A model generated the notes under the pieces. That model did no database searches. It had not been told where the DNA came from and worked only from the letters and a program-made list of their open reading frames with translations. Position numbers and translations under genes: made by a program. A stretch of 60,755 bases of DNA from Oceanospirillaceae bacterium UBA7410 (GTDB lineage: Bacteria > Pseudomonadota > Gammaproteobacteria > Pseudomonadales > Balneatricaceae), in contig DKMQ01000003.1 of the NCBI GenBank assembly GCA_002470565.1, positions 1 through 60,755 on the forward strand. The letters run 5' to 3'. The first letter of the stretch is position 1, and each line of letters opens with the position of its first letter. This document shows positions 47,160 to 58,002 of this stretch, one piece after another.

Positions 47160-47244
47160 ATGCACTAAGACAAAAGGGCAAGCAACCGTGGTTGTAGGTT
47201 GAACACGAAGCTTACCTATGTCTTTTTTGATATCAAATCTAAGA

Positions 47245-47277
47245 TAAAAAAAACCCAGCTCAAGGCTGGGTTTTTTT
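47245..47277. terminator. Bidirectional terminator between uvrA and rplQ
   Basis: Stem AACCCAGC with GCTGGGTT, a 5-base loop, an A-run on one side and seven T on the other. It serves both uvrA and the alpha ribosomal operon. Confidence 0.92.
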
Positions 47278-47291
47278 ACTACTGTAGAAAG

Positions 47292-47666
47292 TTACTCGTC
47301 GCTAGTTACAGGACGATCAACTAATTCTACATAGGCCATAGGGGCGTTGTCACCAGGGCGAAATCCACACTTCATAATGCGGATATAACCACCAGGACGA
47401 GCCTCATAACGAGGGCCTAGTTCATTAAACAGCTTGCCAACTGCTTCTTTGCTACGAGTGCGAGCAAAGGCCAAACGGCGATTAGCAACGCTATCTTCCT
47501 TAGCTAGGGTGATCAGTGGCTCAGCCACACGACGCAGTTCCTTCGCTTTAGGTAGGGTCGTTTTGATCAACTCGTGCTCAAACAAAGATACAGACATGTT
47601 TTTAAACATGGCCTTACGATGAGAGCTGGTACGATTTAGATGACGACCACTTTTACGATGACGCAT
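47292..47666 (-). CDS. rplQ: 50S ribosomal protein L17
   Basis: Large-subunit protein, 124 residues, opening [20 protein letters not shown] as in bacterial L17. It is the last gene of the alpha operon (rpsM-rpsK-rpsD-rpoA-rplQ), followed by a terminator. Confidence 0.97.
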   Translation of the reverse strand: MRHRKSGRHLNRTSSHRKAMFKNMSVSLFEHELIKTTLPKAKELRRVAEPLITLAKEDSVANRRLAFARTRSKEAVGKLFNELGPRYEARPGGYIRIMKCGFRPGDNAPMAYVELVDRPVTSDE

Positions 47667-47714
47667 TTGTTAGTTCCTTATCAAACTAAGTTTGAATTTT
47701 TGCCGGTTAAGACG

Positions 47715-48704
47715 TTATGCCTGAATGCCTTTCAACATAGCCGGTGGCCAGTTTTCTAGACGCATTCCAAGCGACAAGCCACGAGAGGCTAGTACATCTT
47801 TAATTTCGGTCAGTGACTTCTTACCGAGGTTCGGAGTTTTAAGCAGCTCAACTTCGGTGCGCTGAATCAGATCACCAATGAAGTTTAAGTTTTCTGCTTT
47901 AAGACAGTTAGCCGAACGTACGGTTAGCTCTAGGTCGTCTACTGGACGTAGAAGAATCGGATCAATTTCCGGCTCATCAACCTTAGCTTCTGGTTCGTTG
48001 TCGTTTTCCAGGGCCACAAACACTGCCATCTGACGTTGCAGAATGGTAGCAGCGCTACGGATTGCTTCTTCAGGATCTATAGTACCGTTGGTTTCTAGAT
48101 CAATCACTAGCTTATCCAAGTTAGTACGCTGCTCTACACGAGCACTTTCAACCGCGTATGCAACTCGCAATACGGGGCTAAAAGAAGCGTCTAGTTGTAG
48201 CTTGCCAATGGCGTGAGTTTCTTCTTCGCCAAAGTCGCGTGTGTCGGCTGGCTCATAGCCAGTGCCGGCACGCACAGCAAGCTGCATTACTAGCTTGGTT
48301 GCAGTGTTTAAATGGGCAATCACATGGTCTGGGTTAGCCACTTCAATATCGTGGCTCAGTGCGATGTCGGCTGCAGTTACAGTACCAGGGCCCTGTTTAG
48401 TCAGGGTTAGGACTGCTTCTTCACCGGCGTGCATAGTTAGTGCAACGCCTTTAAGGTTAAGCAAGATTTCGATAACGTCTTCTTGCACTCCCTCAATGGA
48501 GCTGTACTCATGCTCAACACCGTCGATTTCTACGTCAACGATTGCCGCGCCTGCCATTGAAGACAAAAGAATGCGACGCAAAGCGTTACCTAGAGTGTGA
48601 CCAAAGCCACGCTCTAATGGCTCAAGAATAATCTTAGAGCGTGTATCACTTACACGTTGCACTACGATGTTACGCGGTGTCAAAATATCGTTGGTTGAAG
48701 TCAT
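47715..48704 (-). CDS. rpoA: RNA polymerase alpha subunit
   Basis: Scaffold subunit of RNA polymerase. The N-terminal dimerisation domain has [20 protein letters not shown], and the C-terminal domain (about 245-329) has the DNA- and activator-binding helices [23 protein letters not shown] 48704 with AAGG upstream gives 329 residues, the usual size. A GTG at 48719 would add five. Confidence 0.98.
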   Translation of the reverse strand: MTSTNDILTPRNIVVQRVSDTRSKIILEPLERGFGHTLGNALRRILLSSMAGAAIVDVEIDGVEHEYSSIEGVQEDVIEILLNLKGVALTMHAGEEAVLTLTKQGPGTVTAADIALSHDIEVANPDHVIAHLNTATKLVMQLAVRAGTGYEPADTRDFGEEETHAIGKLQLDASFSPVLRVAYAVESARVEQRTNLDKLVIDLETNGTIDPEEAIRSAATILQRQMAVFVALENDNEPEAKVDEPEIDPILLRPVDDLELTVRSANCLKAENLNFIGDLIQRTEVELLKTPNLGKKSLTEIKDVLASRGLSLGMRLENWPPAMLKGIQA

Positions 48705-48740
48705 GGACTCACCTTTCACTGGGGCGATTAATTATAGAGA

Positions 48741-49361
48741 TTACTTAGAGTAAAGTTCTACAATCAATTGCTCATTAATTTCGGCTGGCAGTTCGCTACG
48801 CTCTGGAGTACTTTTGAAAGTACCTTCAAGTTTAGTAGTGTCTACATCACACCACTCTACTGCGGCACGCTGGGCGGCCAACTCTAGAGCACTTTTGATG
48901 CGTAACTGCGCTTTTGCCTTTTCACGGATAGAGATTACGTCACCTTCAGCTACTTTGTAGCTTGGGATGTTTACAGTCTGACCGTTAACCAAAATGCTCT
49001 TATGAGAAACAATTTGACGTGCTTCAGCACGAGTAGAGCCAAAGCCCATACGGTAAACAACGTTATCTAAACGCGTCTCTAGTAAGCTCAACAAGTTAAC
49101 ACCTGTTGCGCCTTTAAGACGGTCCGCTTCTTTGTAGTAGTTACGGAATTGACGTTCAAGAACACCGTACATACGACGAACTTTTTGCTTTTCACGTAAC
49201 TGCGTGCCGAACTCAGACAGACGACTACGGCGTGCGCCGTGTACACCTGGAATGGTATCAGCTTTACATTTTGAATCTAATGCTCGCACACCGCTCTTAA
49301 GGAACAAATCTGTTCCTTCACGTCGAGACAGCTTGCAAACGGGTCCAATATATCTTGCCAT
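48741..49361 (-). CDS. rpsD: 30S ribosomal protein S4
   Basis: Primary 16S rRNA binder, 206 residues, with an S4 RNA-binding domain ([27 protein letters not shown]). In other bacteria S4 represses the alpha operon by binding its leader. The leader here holds a hairpin upstream of rpsM. Confidence 0.98.
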   Translation of the reverse strand: MARYIGPVCKLSRREGTDLFLKSGVRALDSKCKADTIPGVHGARRSRLSEFGTQLREKQKVRRMYGVLERQFRNYYKEADRLKGATGVNLLSLLETRLDNVVYRMGFGSTRAEARQIVSHKSILVNGQTVNIPSYKVAEGDVISIREKAKAQLRIKSALELAAQRAAVEWCDVDTTKLEGTFKSTPERSELPAEINEQLIVELYSK

Positions 49362-49375
49362 TTGATCCTACCCCT

Positions 49376-49765
49376 TTATACGCGACGCTTTTTAGGCGGG
49401 CGACAACCATTATGTGGAATTGGAGTCACGTCTGTAATGTTAGCAACCTTAAGGCCGCAACCGTTTAAAGCACGAACCGCAGACTCACGTCCTGGTCCTG
49501 GGCCTTTAACAAATACATCAATGTTCTTCAATCCAAATTCCATTGCTGCTTTACCAGCACGTTCTGCAGCCACCTGGGCGGCAAAAGGCGTGCTTTTTCG
49601 AGAGCCACGGAAACCAGAACCACCAGCTGTTGCCCAGCTTAGTGTATTGCCCTGGCGATCGGTTAAAGTAACGATCGTGTTGTTAAAAGAAGCGTGAATG
49701 TGCGCTAGCCCATCCGCTACCTGCTTTTTAACTTTTTTACGTGTACGAGTACCTGGCTTAGCCAT
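49376..49765 (-). CDS. rpsK: 30S ribosomal protein S11
   Basis: 129 residues, with [21 protein letters not shown] and the [11 protein letters not shown]-terminus. It forms the platform near the mRNA exit. It lies in the alpha operon between rpsM and rpsD. Confidence 0.98.
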   Translation of the reverse strand: MAKPGTRTRKKVKKQVADGLAHIHASFNNTIVTLTDRQGNTLSWATAGGSGFRGSRKSTPFAAQVAAERAGKAAMEFGLKNIDVFVKGPGPGRESAVRALNGCGLKVANITDVTPIPHNGCRPPKKRRV

Positions 49766-49785
49766 GTTGATATCCTGTACTTAGC

Positions 49786-50142
49786 TTATTTGCGAATTGG
49801 TTTAGTCGGGCCTTTACGGGTCCGCGCGTTAGTCTTGGTACGTTGTCCACGTAGCGGTAAGCTACGACGATGACGTAATCCACGATAACAACCTAAGTCC
49901 ATTAGTCGCTTAATGTTCATTGAGATTTCGCGGCGTAAATCGCCTTCGACGTTCATTGCAGCAATGACGTTACGAATCTCATCTAATTTCTCTTCGCCCA
50001 AATCACGAACCTTAATACTTTCCTCAATTTTGAGGTCAGCGCAGATTTTTTGAGCAGTAGGTCGGCCAATACCAAAAACATAAGTCAACGAGATAACCGT
50101 GTGCTTATTGTCTGGAATATTGACACCAGCTATACGAGCCAT
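49786..50142 (-). CDS. rpsM: 30S ribosomal protein S13
   Basis: 118 residues, beginning [20 protein letters not shown], with the basic tail [13 protein letters not shown] that contacts P-site tRNA. It is the first gene of the alpha operon, with a strong promoter in the gap behind it and GGAG before the ATG. Confidence 0.98.
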   Translation of the reverse strand: MARIAGVNIPDNKHTVISLTYVFGIGRPTAQKICADLKIEESIKVRDLGEEKLDEIRNVIAAMNVEGDLRREISMNIKRLMDLGCYRGLRHRRSLPLRGQRTKTNARTRKGPTKPIRK

Positions 50143-50157
50143 TCAATTTACTCCGTT

Positions 50158-50180
50158 CGAGACACTCAATAAGTGTTTCG
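50158..50180. other. Hairpin in the alpha-operon leader
   Basis: Stem of 9 pairs (CGA-G-ACACT with AGTGT-T-TCG) and loop CAATA. In the plus-strand reading it is followed directly by six T, the shape of an intrinsic terminator for antisense transcription. In the minus-strand mRNA it precedes the rpsM ribosome binding site and could be part of the S4-regulated leader. Confidence 0.5.
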
Positions 50181-50212
50181 TTTTTTATTCTCTTCGTCAC
50201 AGAAGGCGGCGA

Positions 50213-50241
50213 ATTATACATCCCCCGCCATCCCGCGTCAA
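50213..50241 (-). promoter_or_regulatory. Strong sigma-70 promoter of the alpha operon
   Basis: On the minus strand TTGACG (50241-50236), a 17-bp spacer and TATAAT (50218-50213). The -35 is 5 of 6 and the -10 is perfect. It starts 6 bp after the rpmJ stop and predicts a leader of about 65 nt to rpsM. Confidence 0.8.
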
Positions 50242-50247
50242 TCTAGC

Positions 50248-50364
50248 TTAGCCTTGGCGTTGCTTATGACGTGGTTCAACTTTGCAGATCACTCGAACTA
50301 CACCGCTGCGACGTACGATTTTACAGTTTCGGCACATTTTCTTAACAGATGCACGTACTTTCAT
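50248..50364 (-). CDS. rpmJ: 50S ribosomal protein L36
   Basis: A 38-residue zinc-ribbon protein. It begins [20 protein letters not shown] and ends [12 protein letters not shown], with the CxxC plus C...H metal ligands, so it is the zinc-binding form. AGGAG precedes the ATG at 50364. It sits between secY and the alpha operon, the usual position. Confidence 0.97.
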   Translation of the reverse strand: MKVRASVKKMCRNCKIVRRSGVVRVICKVEPRHKQRQG

Positions 50365-50399
50365 TTCGAACTCCTAAATTCTTGGGGCTAACAAAAGTC

Positions 50400-51725
50400 T
50401 TAACCTAAAAGACCGCCATTACCCTTTAAATTCGATTTCTTCATCAGGGAACTATACTGGTTTGACATCAAGTGAGATTGTACTTGAGACATGAAATCCA
50501 TGACTACAACTACAACGATCAGTAATGATGTACCACCAAAGTAAAAGGGCACATTCCATGCAATTACTAAAAACTGCGGCATTAGCGAAACCGCGGTAAT
50601 GTAAAGCGCACCAAATAACGTTAAACGACCTAAAACAGTATCGATATAACGCGCCGATTGTTCACCTGGGCGAATGCCTGGGATAAATGCCCCAGACTTC
50701 TTCAAGTTATCCGCCACGTCTTTAGGGTTAAAGACCAATGCGGTATAAAAGAAGCAAAAGAACACAATACTTATTGCAAACAGAAGTATGTATAGGGGCT
50801 GACCTGGCGCTAGCGCCAAAGATACATCCTGCACCCATTCCATATTATCTGCTTGACCAAACCACTGACCGATTGAAGCCGGTAGTAATAAGATGGCCGA
50901 TGCAAAAATTGGCGGAATAACCCCCGCCATATTCACCTTCAAAGGCAAATGACTGGACTGTGCGGCGAATACCTTATTACCTTGCTGACGCTTGGCATAA
51001 TTAATGGTGATTCGACGCTGACCTCGCTCCATAAACACAATAAATGCGATGGTGGCTAGGGCCAGTACAGCAATTGCTAACAGGGCGATAATATTCAAGT
51101 CACCCTGACGGGCAGACTCAAATGATTGTCCTACCGCGCCAGGAAGACCTGAAACGATACCTGCAAAGATGAGTATTGAGATGCCATTGCCAATACCCTT
51201 TTCTGTCACTTGTTCTCCAAGCCACATTAAGAACACTGCACCTGACACCAAGGTTACGACTGCAACGAAATAAAAGCTGAGGTCCGCATTAAAGGCAATT
51301 CCTTGCCCTGCAAGACCGACCGCCATAGCTAAAGACTGTACTGTCGCTAAAATAACAGTACCGTAGCGGGTGTATTGACTTATTTTCCGTCGACCAGCTT
51401 CACCTTCCTTCTTCAGCTGCTCCAACTGTGGACTTACCACAGTCATAAGCTGCATGATTATCGAAGCCGATATGTAAGGCATAATGCCCAAGGCCAAGAT
51501 ACTCATGCGCTCCAATGCGCCACCTGAGAACATGTTAAACATGCTCAAGATGGTGCCTTGATTCTGCTCAAACATAGCGGCAAGGCGGTCAGGATTAATT
51601 CCAGGAACTGGAATGTGTGCCCCAATACGATACACCAATATGGCGATCAGAACGAAGCGCAAGCGAGACCATAGCTCACTTAACCCACCTTGATTGCCAG
51701 TTGGCGACTTACCTTGCTTTGCCAT
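50400..51725 (-). CDS. secY: Protein translocase subunit SecY
   Basis: Ten-helix channel of the Sec translocon, 441 residues. Features include [21 protein letters not shown] at TM1, the plug region and [14 protein letters not shown]. The cytoplasmic loop [19 protein letters not shown] interacts with the ribosome and SecA. It follows rplO by 2 bp in the spc operon. Confidence 0.98.
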   Translation of the reverse strand: MAKQGKSPTGNQGGLSELWSRLRFVLIAILVYRIGAHIPVPGINPDRLAAMFEQNQGTILSMFNMFSGGALERMSILALGIMPYISASIIMQLMTVVSPQLEQLKKEGEAGRRKISQYTRYGTVILATVQSLAMAVGLAGQGIAFNADLSFYFVAVVTLVSGAVFLMWLGEQVTEKGIGNGISILIFAGIVSGLPGAVGQSFESARQGDLNIIALLAIAVLALATIAFIVFMERGQRRITINYAKRQQGNKVFAAQSSHLPLKVNMAGVIPPIFASAILLLPASIGQWFGQADNMEWVQDVSLALAPGQPLYILLFAISIVFFCFFYTALVFNPKDVADNLKKSGAFIPGIRPGEQSARYIDTVLGRLTLFGALYITAVSLMPQFLVIAWNVPFYFGGTSLLIVVVVVMDFMSQVQSHLMSNQYSSLMKKSNLKGNGGLLG

Positions 51726-51727
51726 AA

Positions 51728-52162
51728 CTATGCCTCGATTTTACCGCCAGCAGCCACAATAGCAGCTGCTGCGCCCTTAGTTACACGCAAACCTTTGACA
51801 GTAACTGCCCGGGTTAGCTCGCCACTAAGGATGATTTTGGCGTCTTTCATGCGATCATTGATCACGTCAGCAGCTTGAAGCGCTGCTAAGTCGATCACAT
51901 CAACATTCATACTTGCCAATTCACTTAACCGCACTTCAGCTACAAAAGCAGCCTTGCGTGAGGTAAAACCAAACTTCGGTAGACGCCTTTGTAGAGGCAT
52001 CTGGCCGCCTTCAAATCCTGGCTTAACACTGCCGCCAGAACGAGACTTTTGACCTTTATGGCCGCGGCCACACGTCTTGCCCAAACCTGATCCGATACCA
52101 CGACCTACGCGCTTTGGCGCGTGAGTAGATCCATCGGCTGGGGATAGAGTATTTAAACGCAT
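51728..52162 (-). CDS. rplO: 50S ribosomal protein L15
   Basis: 144 residues from ATG 52162 ([20 protein letters not shown]), with the glycine-rich [18 protein letters not shown] segment. A longer TTG-initiated form would overlap rpmD and is unlikely; the ATG form already overlaps nothing. Confidence 0.97.
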   Translation of the reverse strand: MRLNTLSPADGSTHAPKRVGRGIGSGLGKTCGRGHKGQKSRSGGSVKPGFEGGQMPLQRRLPKFGFTSRKAAFVAEVRLSELASMNVDVIDLAALQAADVINDRMKDAKIILSGELTRAVTVKGLRVTKGAAAAIVAAGGKIEA

Positions 52163-52172
52163 ATCAATTCCC

Positions 52173-52364
52173 TTATTCGCCTTCAACGCGAACCATGTAG
52201 TTGACCTTATTGATCATGCCACGTACAGAAGGAGTGTCTTCCACTTCAACTGTATGCCACATGCGCTTGAGGCCGAGACCTTTGACGCAATCACGGTGAC
52301 GTGGCAATTTGCCATGCACGCTGCGTACAAGGGTGACCTTGATCATAGACTTTGTTGTTGCCAT
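52173..52364 (-). CDS. rpmD: 50S ribosomal protein L30
   Basis: 63 residues. [20 protein letters not shown] and [20 protein letters not shown] identify L30. A second ATG at residue 7 is possible. It lies between rpsE and rplO in the spc operon. Confidence 0.96.
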   Translation of the reverse strand: MATTKSMIKVTLVRSVHGKLPRHRDCVKGLGLKRMWHTVEVEDTPSVRGMINKVNYMVRVEGE

Positions 52365-52370
52365 GACTAA

Positions 52371-52871
52371 TTACCCCAAAATTTCTTCGACAGTTTTACC
52401 ACGCTTAGCTGCAATCTCTTCTGGAGAATTCATGGCTTTAAGGCCATTGAATGTTGCACGCACTACGTTTACCGGATTGGTAGAACCGTAGCACTTAGCT
52501 AATACGTTATGGACACCAGCCATCTCAAATACAGCACGCATTGCGCCACCAGCGATAACGCCAGTACCATCAGATGCAGGCTGCATGTATACCTTAGAGG
52601 CACCATGGCGAGCTTTGATTGCGTATTGAAGGGTAGTACCATCCAATTCCACTGTGATCATGTTGCGACGTGCAGCTTCCATAGCTTTTTGGATTGCAGC
52701 AGGCACTTCACGAGCCTTACCACGTCCAAAACCTACACGGCCTGCGCCGTCACCTACCACTGTTAAAGCGGTAAAGCTAAAGATACGACCACCTTTAACC
52801 ACTTTAGATACACGGTTAACCTGTACCAAGCTTTCTTGCAGGTCGCCGTCTTTCTGTTCAATGTTAGCCAT
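52371..52871 (-). CDS. rpsE: 30S ribosomal protein S5
   Basis: 166 residues from ATG 52871, chosen because AAGGAA lies 8 bases upstream; ATG 52877 is too close to that site. It has the double-stranded-RNA-binding S5 domain ([17 protein letters not shown]) and [20 protein letters not shown]. Confidence 0.97.
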   Translation of the reverse strand: MANIEQKDGDLQESLVQVNRVSKVVKGGRIFSFTALTVVGDGAGRVGFGRGKAREVPAAIQKAMEAARRNMITVELDGTTLQYAIKARHGASKVYMQPASDGTGVIAGGAMRAVFEMAGVHNVLAKCYGSTNPVNVVRATFNGLKAMNSPEEIAAKRGKTVEEILG

Positions 52872-52883
52872 TGTCATATTTCC

Positions 52884-53231
52884 TTAGAACTGCAAGCCAG
52901 CTTCACGCGCGGCATCAGCCAACGCCTTCACTCGGCCGTGGTATTTAAATCCAGAACGGTCAAATGCAACCGTCAGAACACCTGCTTCTTTAGCGCGAGT
53001 TGCGATCAAAGTGCCTACTTGTGCAGCCGCATCAGCGTTGCTAGTAGCGCCAGAGCGCAAGCTTGAGTCTAGTGTAGAAGCTTGAGCTAATACCTTAGAA
53101 CCGTCGCCAGAAATAACTTGTGCGTAAATGTGCTGCGGTGTGCGGTTAACACACAAGCGAGTCACACCTAAGTCACGCATCTTATAACGTGCGCGTGCAG
53201 CGCGACGTAATCGTGCAATTTTCTTTTCCAT
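52884..53231 (-). CDS. rplR: 50S ribosomal protein L18
   Basis: 115 residues; 5S rRNA-binding protein with [16 protein letters not shown] and the C-terminal [20 protein letters not shown]. It lies in the spc operon. Confidence 0.97.
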   Translation of the reverse strand: MEKKIARLRRAARARYKMRDLGVTRLCVNRTPQHIYAQVISGDGSKVLAQASTLDSSLRSGATSNADAAAQVGTLIATRAKEAGVLTVAFDRSGFKYHGRVKALADAAREAGLQF

Positions 53232-53243
53232 CAGTATCCTACC

Positions 53244-53777
53244 TTACTTCTTCTTAGCTTCTTTACGACGCACATGCTCGTCTGCATAACGTACACCCTT
53301 ACCTTTATAAGGCTCTGGCGGACGGAAGGCGCGAATTTCGGCGGCCGCTTGGCCAACACGTTGCTTGTCGACACCGGAAACTACGACTGTAGTTTGGTTA
53401 GGGCACTCAGCAGATATGCCTTCAGGTAACTGGTAATCTACAGGATGGGAAAAACCCAACGTTAGATTAAGTACAGAACCTTTAGCAGCAGCACGGTAAC
53501 CAACACCTTGTAATAACAAAGTCTTAGTGAATCCGTTAGCTACACCGTTAACCATGTTGTTAACTAGGGCACGGGTGGTGCCTGACATGGCGATGGCTAG
53601 CTTACTGTTGTTGCGAGCACCGAAGGTGATTGCGCTGTCAGCTTGGTTTACTTCTACGTCTTGGTGAATGACCAAGTCTAAAGAACCTTTGCTGCCTTTA
53701 ACGGTCAAATCGCGACCATTAATTGTAACTGTTACCCCTGTGGGCACAGCCACTGGGTTTTTTGCTACTCGTGACAT
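53244..53777 (-). CDS. rplF: 50S ribosomal protein L6
   Basis: 177 residues, with two L6 repeats and the C-terminal motif [24 protein letters not shown]. It binds near the sarcin-ricin loop. Confidence 0.98.
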   Translation of the reverse strand: MSRVAKNPVAVPTGVTVTINGRDLTVKGSKGSLDLVIHQDVEVNQADSAITFGARNNSKLAIAMSGTTRALVNNMVNGVANGFTKTLLLQGVGYRAAAKGSVLNLTLGFSHPVDYQLPEGISAECPNQTTVVVSGVDKQRVGQAAAEIRAFRPPEPYKGKGVRYADEHVRRKEAKKK

Positions 53778-53786
53778 GACAACTCC

Positions 53787-54179
53787 TTAGAATACAGTAC
53801 AAATGACTTCACCACCGATACCAGCAGCACGGGCTGCGCGGTCGGTCATGACGCCATGAGAAGTTGTAACGATTGCAACACCTAAACCACCTTCAACAGT
53901 AGGAATAGAAGAAGCGCCTTTGTACACGCGTAGAGAAGGCTTAGAGATGCGTACAATCTTTTCGATTACAGGCTTGCCTTCGTAATATTTCAAAGTGATG
54001 GTCAACTCAGGCTTTTTGCTTTCAGCAACAGAGATGTCACCGATATAGCCTTCGCTTTGTAGGACCTGCGCTACTGACACCTTCAACTTTGAAGAAGGCA
54101 TAGTGACTGATACTTTACCAGCCATGTGCGCATTACGGATGCGAGTGATCATATCCGCTAATGTGTCTTGCATACTCAT
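53787..54179 (-). CDS. rpsH: 30S ribosomal protein S8
   Basis: 130 residues from ATG 54179 ([17 protein letters not shown]), with the C-terminal GGEVICTVF. In other bacteria it represses the spc operon. The preceding gap to rpsN is about 150 bp, unusually long for this operon. Confidence 0.97.
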   Translation of the reverse strand: MSMQDTLADMITRIRNAHMAGKVSVTMPSSKLKVSVAQVLQSEGYIGDISVAESKKPELTITLKYYEGKPVIEKIVRISKPSLRVYKGASSIPTVEGGLGVAIVTTSHGVMTDRAARAAGIGGEVICTVF

Positions 54180-54333
54180 GTTAGTGAGCTCCAAATTATA
54201 ACTTAAGTGCCACATGCCCTAAGGCTTGCTTTACAAAAGCGTGATTAGACCTAAAGCCGGTATTGACTTTGGTTTCCAACCACCCGATTTTTAAAAACTG
54301 GCCACGAAGTCAAAAACTTCGCAGCCAACTTTT
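54180..54333 (-). other. Expanded rpsN-rpsH gap
   Basis: A 154-bp spacer inside the spc operon. It holds a 6-bp hairpin (CGAAGT/ACTTCG, 54305-54321) and a minus-strand TATAAT about 18 bp before rpsH with a poor -35. No reading frame with a convincing start is seen. Confidence 0.45.
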
Positions 54334-54639
54334 TTACCAAGAAGCCTTTTTAAGGCCTGGTACATCACCACGCATCGCAGCTTCACGAAGCTTGATACGT
54401 GATAGGCCGAACTTGCGGTAAACCGCATGTGGACGACCTGTGATCTGACAACGACGCATCTGACGCACTGGACTTGCGTTGCGAGGCAACTTTTGCAAAG
54501 CCATTTGTGCATCCCAACGATCTTCATCGCTAGTGTTCACGTCATTTAAAATTACTTTGATTGCATCGCGTTTAACGGCAAACTTAGCAACTGTTTTTGC
54601 ACGTTTGTCTTCACGCGCCTTCATGGAAGATTTAGCCAT
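54334..54639 (-). CDS. rpsN: 30S ribosomal protein S14
   Basis: 101 residues, the long form of S14. [20 protein letters not shown] is present, and the CxxC zinc ribbon of the short form is absent. Confidence 0.98.
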   Translation of the reverse strand: MAKSSMKAREDKRAKTVAKFAVKRDAIKVILNDVNTSDEDRWDAQMALQKLPRNASPVRQMRRCQITGRPHAVYRKFGLSRIKLREAAMRGDVPGLKKASW

Positions 54640-54648
54640 GTTATCGCC

Positions 54649-55188
54649 CTACTTTTTGAACGGGAATTTAAGGGCTGTTAAAAGCGCCAAACCTTCCACG
54701 TTGTTGCGTGCTGTGGTTGTGATAGTAATATCCATACCGCGTAGCTTATCCACTTTATCGTATTCGATTTCAGGGAAAATGATCTGCTCGCGCACACCCA
54801 TGCTGTAGTTACCACGACCGTCGAATGACTTAGGATTTAAGCCTCGGAAGTCACGGATACGAGGGATAGAAATATCTACCAACCGATCGAAAAATTCCCA
54901 CATTTGCTGACCGCGCAAAGTAACTTTGCAACCTACTGGCCAACCTTCACGCACTTTAAAGCCTGCAATAGACTTACGCGCTAGGGTAACAACAACTTTC
55001 TGACCTGCGATAGCTTCTAAATCAGCTACTGCGTTGTCGATCATCTTTTTGTCGCCAATGCCTTCACCTACACCCATGTTTAGAGTGATCTTGGTGATCT
55101 TTGGAATTTCGTTAACGTTAGCTAGTTCAAGCTCTTTGTGGAGCTGAGCTGCTACTTCGTTCTTATATAATGCTTTTAGTCTTGACAT
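54649..55188 (-). CDS. rplE: 50S ribosomal protein L5
   Basis: 179 residues; 5S rRNA-binding protein that contacts the P-site t[24 protein letters not shown] and [18 protein letters not shown] are conserved. Confidence 0.98.
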   Translation of the reverse strand: MSRLKALYKNEVAAQLHKELELANVNEIPKITKITLNMGVGEGIGDKKMIDNAVADLEAIAGQKVVVTLARKSIAGFKVREGWPVGCKVTLRGQQMWEFFDRLVDISIPRIRDFRGLNPKSFDGRGNYSMGVREQIIFPEIEYDKVDKLRGMDITITTTARNNVEGLALLTALKFPFKK

Positions 55189-55201
55189 AGTCCGAATCCC
55201 C

Positions 55202-55516
55202 TTATGCGCCGATCACTTCGCCGCTGGACTTGTAGATACGTACCTTACTGCCGTCTTCAAGAATCTTGAAGCCAACACGGTCGCCCTTGCCAGTCGCGGA
55301 ATTGAAAATAGCAACATTAGAGGCAGCAATCGCTGCTTCCATATCTATGATGCCGCCAGGTTGGTTCGTCATTGGATTTGGCTTCTGGTTTTTCTTAACC
55401 ATATTGATGCCAGTTACAATGAAGCGACCATCAAGAACTTTCGCGACGGTGCCGCGCTTGCCCTTGTCTCTGCCTGCGATAACGATAATCTCGTCATCAC
55501 GCTTAATTTTAAGCAT
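55202..55516 (-). CDS. rplX: 50S ribosomal protein L24
   Basis: 104 residues, with a KOW motif near the N-terminus ([20 protein letters not shown]) and [11 protein letters not shown]. It initiates assembly of the large subunit. Confidence 0.97.
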   Translation of the reverse strand: MLKIKRDDEIIVIAGRDKGKRGTVAKVLDGRFIVTGINMVKKNQKPNPMTNQPGGIIDMEAAIAASNVAIFNSATGKGDRVGFKILEDGSKVRIYKSSGEVIGA

Positions 55517-55550
55517 TTTGTTATCCTTTCCTACAACCTTCTCATACTAG

Positions 55551-55572
55551 AAAGAGCGCTAACGCGCTCTTT
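55551..55572. other. Perfect 9-bp hairpin between rplN and rplX
   Basis: AAAGAGCGC with GCGCTCTTT and a 4-base loop, in a 103-bp gap inside the spc operon. No U-tract follows in the operon direction, so it may be an attenuator or a processing or stability element. Confidence 0.6.
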
Positions 55573-55619
55573 ACTCTACCTATTGTGCAAATAGCTAGTT
55601 TAGACTCCAAAAAGGAGAC

Positions 55620-55988
55620 TTAAAGTACTTCAGGTGCCAGGGAAATAATTTTCATAAATTTCTCGGTACGTAACTCGCGCGTTACTGGGCCGAAGATACG
55701 TGTGCCGATAGGGGCGTCAGATGCGTTTAATAACACAGCTGAGTTAACGTCAAAACGGATGATAGAACCATCCGGACGACGTACACCTTTACGGGTCCGT
55801 ACTACAACAGCTTTAAGCACTTGGCCTTTTTTCACCTTACCGCGAGGAATTGCTTCCTTAACAGTAATTTTGATGACATCGCCGATGCCTGCGTAACGAC
55901 GGTGAGAACCGCCGAGTACCTTGATGCACTGTACTCGCTTGGCGCCGCTATTATCAGCAACGTCTAGCATTGATTCTGTTTGAATCAT
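55620..55988 (-). CDS. rplN: 50S ribosomal protein L14
   Basis: 122 residues, beginning [20 protein letters not shown]. It is the first gene of the spc operon. The 100-bp gap behind it and the rpsQ 3' end hold a promoter candidate. Confidence 0.98.
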   Translation of the reverse strand: MIQTESMLDVADNSGAKRVQCIKVLGGSHRRYAGIGDVIKITVKEAIPRGKVKKGQVLKAVVVRTRKGVRRPDGSIIRFDVNSAVLLNASDAPIGTRIFGPVTRELRTEKFMKIISLAPEVL

Positions 55989-56085
55989 TGTTTACTCCAA
56001 ACTATAAGGGCCAATTTCATTCGCTTTCACCAGAAAACTCTAATTTAGGCGTCCGAAATTGGGGAACCCTAGAAGCGAGGCAGGT

Positions 56086-56114
56086 ATTCTACACCTTTGC
56101 GACGCTTTCTTCAA
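56086..56114 (-). promoter_or_regulatory. Candidate spc-operon promoter at the 3' end of rpsQ
   Basis: On the minus strand TTGAAG (56114-56109), a 17-bp spacer and TAGAAT (56091-56086), 4 of 6 and 5 of 6 to consensus. It overlaps the last rpsQ codons and lies about 98 bp before rplN, where Escherichia coli also has its spc promoter. Confidence 0.5.
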
Positions 56115-56352
56115 TTTTTACCAAAGACCAAGACTTAGTCTTTGAAATCGGGCGTGTTTCACCAATAGTTACCAGGTCACCGGTGTTGCACTCATTGTTT
56201 TCATCATGCGCATGAAGCTTAGTAGAACGCTTCACATACTTATGATAAATAGGGTGCTTAACGCGACGTTCAATCAGAACAGTAATGGATTTCTCCATCT
56301 TGTTGCTGATAACCCGGCCAGTGGCGAGACGAGACTGATCAGTAGCCGTCAT
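56089..56352 (-). CDS. rpsQ: 30S ribosomal protein S17
   Basis: 87 residues, with [20 protein letters not shown] and the [18 protein letters not shown] segment. It is the last gene of the S10 operon. Confidence 0.97.
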   Translation of the reverse strand: MTATDQSRLATGRVISNKMEKSITVLIERRVKHPIYHKYVKRSTKLHAHDENNECNTGDLVTIGETRPISKTKSWSLVKIEESVAKV

Positions 56353-56353
56353 A

Positions 56354-56545
56354 TCAATTACCTGCCTTTTCGTTAAGAATAGTCTTTACGCGGGCGATAT
56401 CGCGACGCGTTTGTCCCAACAAATGAGACTGACCAAGCTGACCTGAAGATTTTTGCATACGAAGGTTAAACTGTTCCTTTAACAGGTCCAGTAAAGACAC
56501 TTTCAACTCATCAACAGATTTTTCACGCATTTCAACAGAATTCAT
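56354..56545 (-). CDS. rpmC: 50S ribosomal protein L29
   Basis: 63 residues, helical, with [18 protein letters not shown]. It lies at the polypeptide exit tunnel. The ATG overlaps the rplP stop codon by one base. Confidence 0.97.
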   Translation of the reverse strand: MNSVEMREKSVDELKVSLLDLLKEQFNLRMQKSSGQLGQSHLLGQTRRDIARVKTILNEKAGN

Positions 56546-56958
56546 TACATCACCGTCCGCTTAACAAAAGTGGTAGCGAGTGGCAATTTAGCTGCAGCAA
56601 GCGTAAACGCTTCGGTAGCCAACTGCTCTGAAACGCCTTCCATTTCAAACAAGACTTTGCCTGGCTGAATTTGGGCAACCCAATATTCAACGTTACCCTT
56701 ACCCTTACCTTGACGAACTTCAAGAGGCTTTTGAGTAATCGGCTTGTCTGGGAAAACTCGGATCCAAATTTTACCACCACGTTTGATGTGGCGCGTCATA
56801 GTACGACGTGCCGCTTCAATTTGACGGGCGGTAATACGGCCACGGCCAGTAGCCTTAAGACCAAATTCACCAAAGCTTACTTTACTTCCGCGAAGTGCAA
56901 GACCGCGGTTACGGCCTTTATGCATTTTGCGGAATTTTGTGCGTTTAGGTTGCAACAT
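56545..56958 (-). CDS. rplP: 50S ribosomal protein L16
   Basis: 137 residues, beginning [20 protein letters not shown], with [18 protein letters not shown]. It organises the A-site tRNA region. Confidence 0.98.
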   Translation of the reverse strand: MLQPKRTKFRKMHKGRNRGLALRGSKVSFGEFGLKATGRGRITARQIEAARRTMTRHIKRGGKIWIRVFPDKPITQKPLEVRQGKGKGNVEYWVAQIQPGKVLFEMEGVSEQLATEAFTLAAAKLPLATTFVKRTVM

Positions 56959-56969
56959 TACAGTATCCC

Positions 56970-57650
56970 CTATTTAGCTTTTTTCGCAGCGTTGCTCTTA
57001 GCAGCGCGGACTTCGTCCAAACCACCTAGAATTTCGCCTTTAAAGATCCACACTTTAACGCCGATGATGCCATACGTAGTATGAGCCTCATAGGGTGCGT
57101 AGTCGATGTCTGCACGGAATGTGTGCAATGGTACGCGACCTTCACGATACCACTCAGAACGTGCTATTTCAGCACCACCAAGACGACCGCCTAGCTGAAT
57201 CTTGATGCCTTCGGCACCCAGACGCATGGCGTTTTGTACAGCGCGCTTCATGGCACGACGGAACATAACCCGACGCTCCAGTTGGCCAGCTACACTTTGT
57301 GCAACGAGTTTCGCATCCAATTCTGGCTTACGAATTTCTTCGATGTTGATGTGCACAGGCACGCCCATCATCTTAGAACATTCATTACGTAGCTTTTCTA
57401 CGTCTTCGCCTTTTTTACCGATAACGATACCAGGGCGAGCCGTGTGAATTGTAATACGTGCATTTTGTGCAGGACGCTCGATTTCGATGCGACTTACTGA
57501 AGCACGCTCTAAGCGTTTCTCCAAGAAGGCACGAACTTTCAAGTCCTGCAACAGGTTAGTCGCGTAAGCAGAGCGGTTCGCATACCAAGTAGAGGTATGG
57601 TCCTTCACAATACCAAGACGAATACCCGTAGGATGTATTTTCTGTCCCAT
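56970..57650 (-). CDS. rpsC: 30S ribosomal protein S3
   Basis: 226 residues. [20 protein letters not shown] and the KH-domain loop [15 protein letters not shown] are present. It is part of the mRNA entry channel. Confidence 0.98.
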   Translation of the reverse strand: MGQKIHPTGIRLGIVKDHTSTWYANRSAYATNLLQDLKVRAFLEKRLERASVSRIEIERPAQNARITIHTARPGIVIGKKGEDVEKLRNECSKMMGVPVHINIEEIRKPELDAKLVAQSVAGQLERRVMFRRAMKRAVQNAMRLGAEGIKIQLGGRLGGAEIARSEWYREGRVPLHTFRADIDYAPYEAHTTYGIIGVKVWIFKGEILGGLDEVRAAKSNAAKKAK

Positions 57651-57658
57651 GGTAGCTC

Positions 57659-57991
57659 CTATTTCTCAGCGACTTTTAAAGTGATATGACATGAACGCTT
57701 CAAAATTCTGTCCGCACGGCCTTTGGCGCGTGGACTGATGCGTTTCATAGTCGTACCTTCGTCAACAAACGCAGTAACTACTGCTAATTCATCAACGTCT
57801 AGACCATTGTTGTGTTCTGCATTAGCGATTGCTGAATCCAACACTTTCTTTACTAACTGAGCAGCCTTTTTTGGGCTGTAAGCTAGAATAGTAAGTGCTT
57901 CATCAACACGCTTTCCGCGAATTTGATCGACAACCAAACGCGCTTTTTGAGCAGATATTCTGGCACCCATGTGTTTTGCGGTGACTTCCAT
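57659..57991 (-). CDS. rplV: 50S ribosomal protein L22
   Basis: 110 residues from ATG 57991 ([20 protein letters not shown]), preferred because GGAG lies about 6 bases upstream. ATGs at 57994 and 58003 are also in frame. The extended loop lines the exit tunnel. Confidence 0.97.
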   Translation of the reverse strand: MEVTAKHMGARISAQKARLVVDQIRGKRVDEALTILAYSPKKAAQLVKKVLDSAIANAEHNNGLDVDELAVVTAFVDEGTTMKRISPRAKGRADRILKRSCHITLKVAEK

Positions 57992-58002
57992 CATATTCTC
58001 CA

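Noticed and set aside
54291..54527. A 78-codon minus-strand frame overlapping rpsN
   Set aside because: It is an alternative frame within rpsN and its 3' gap, with no start signal or known domain.
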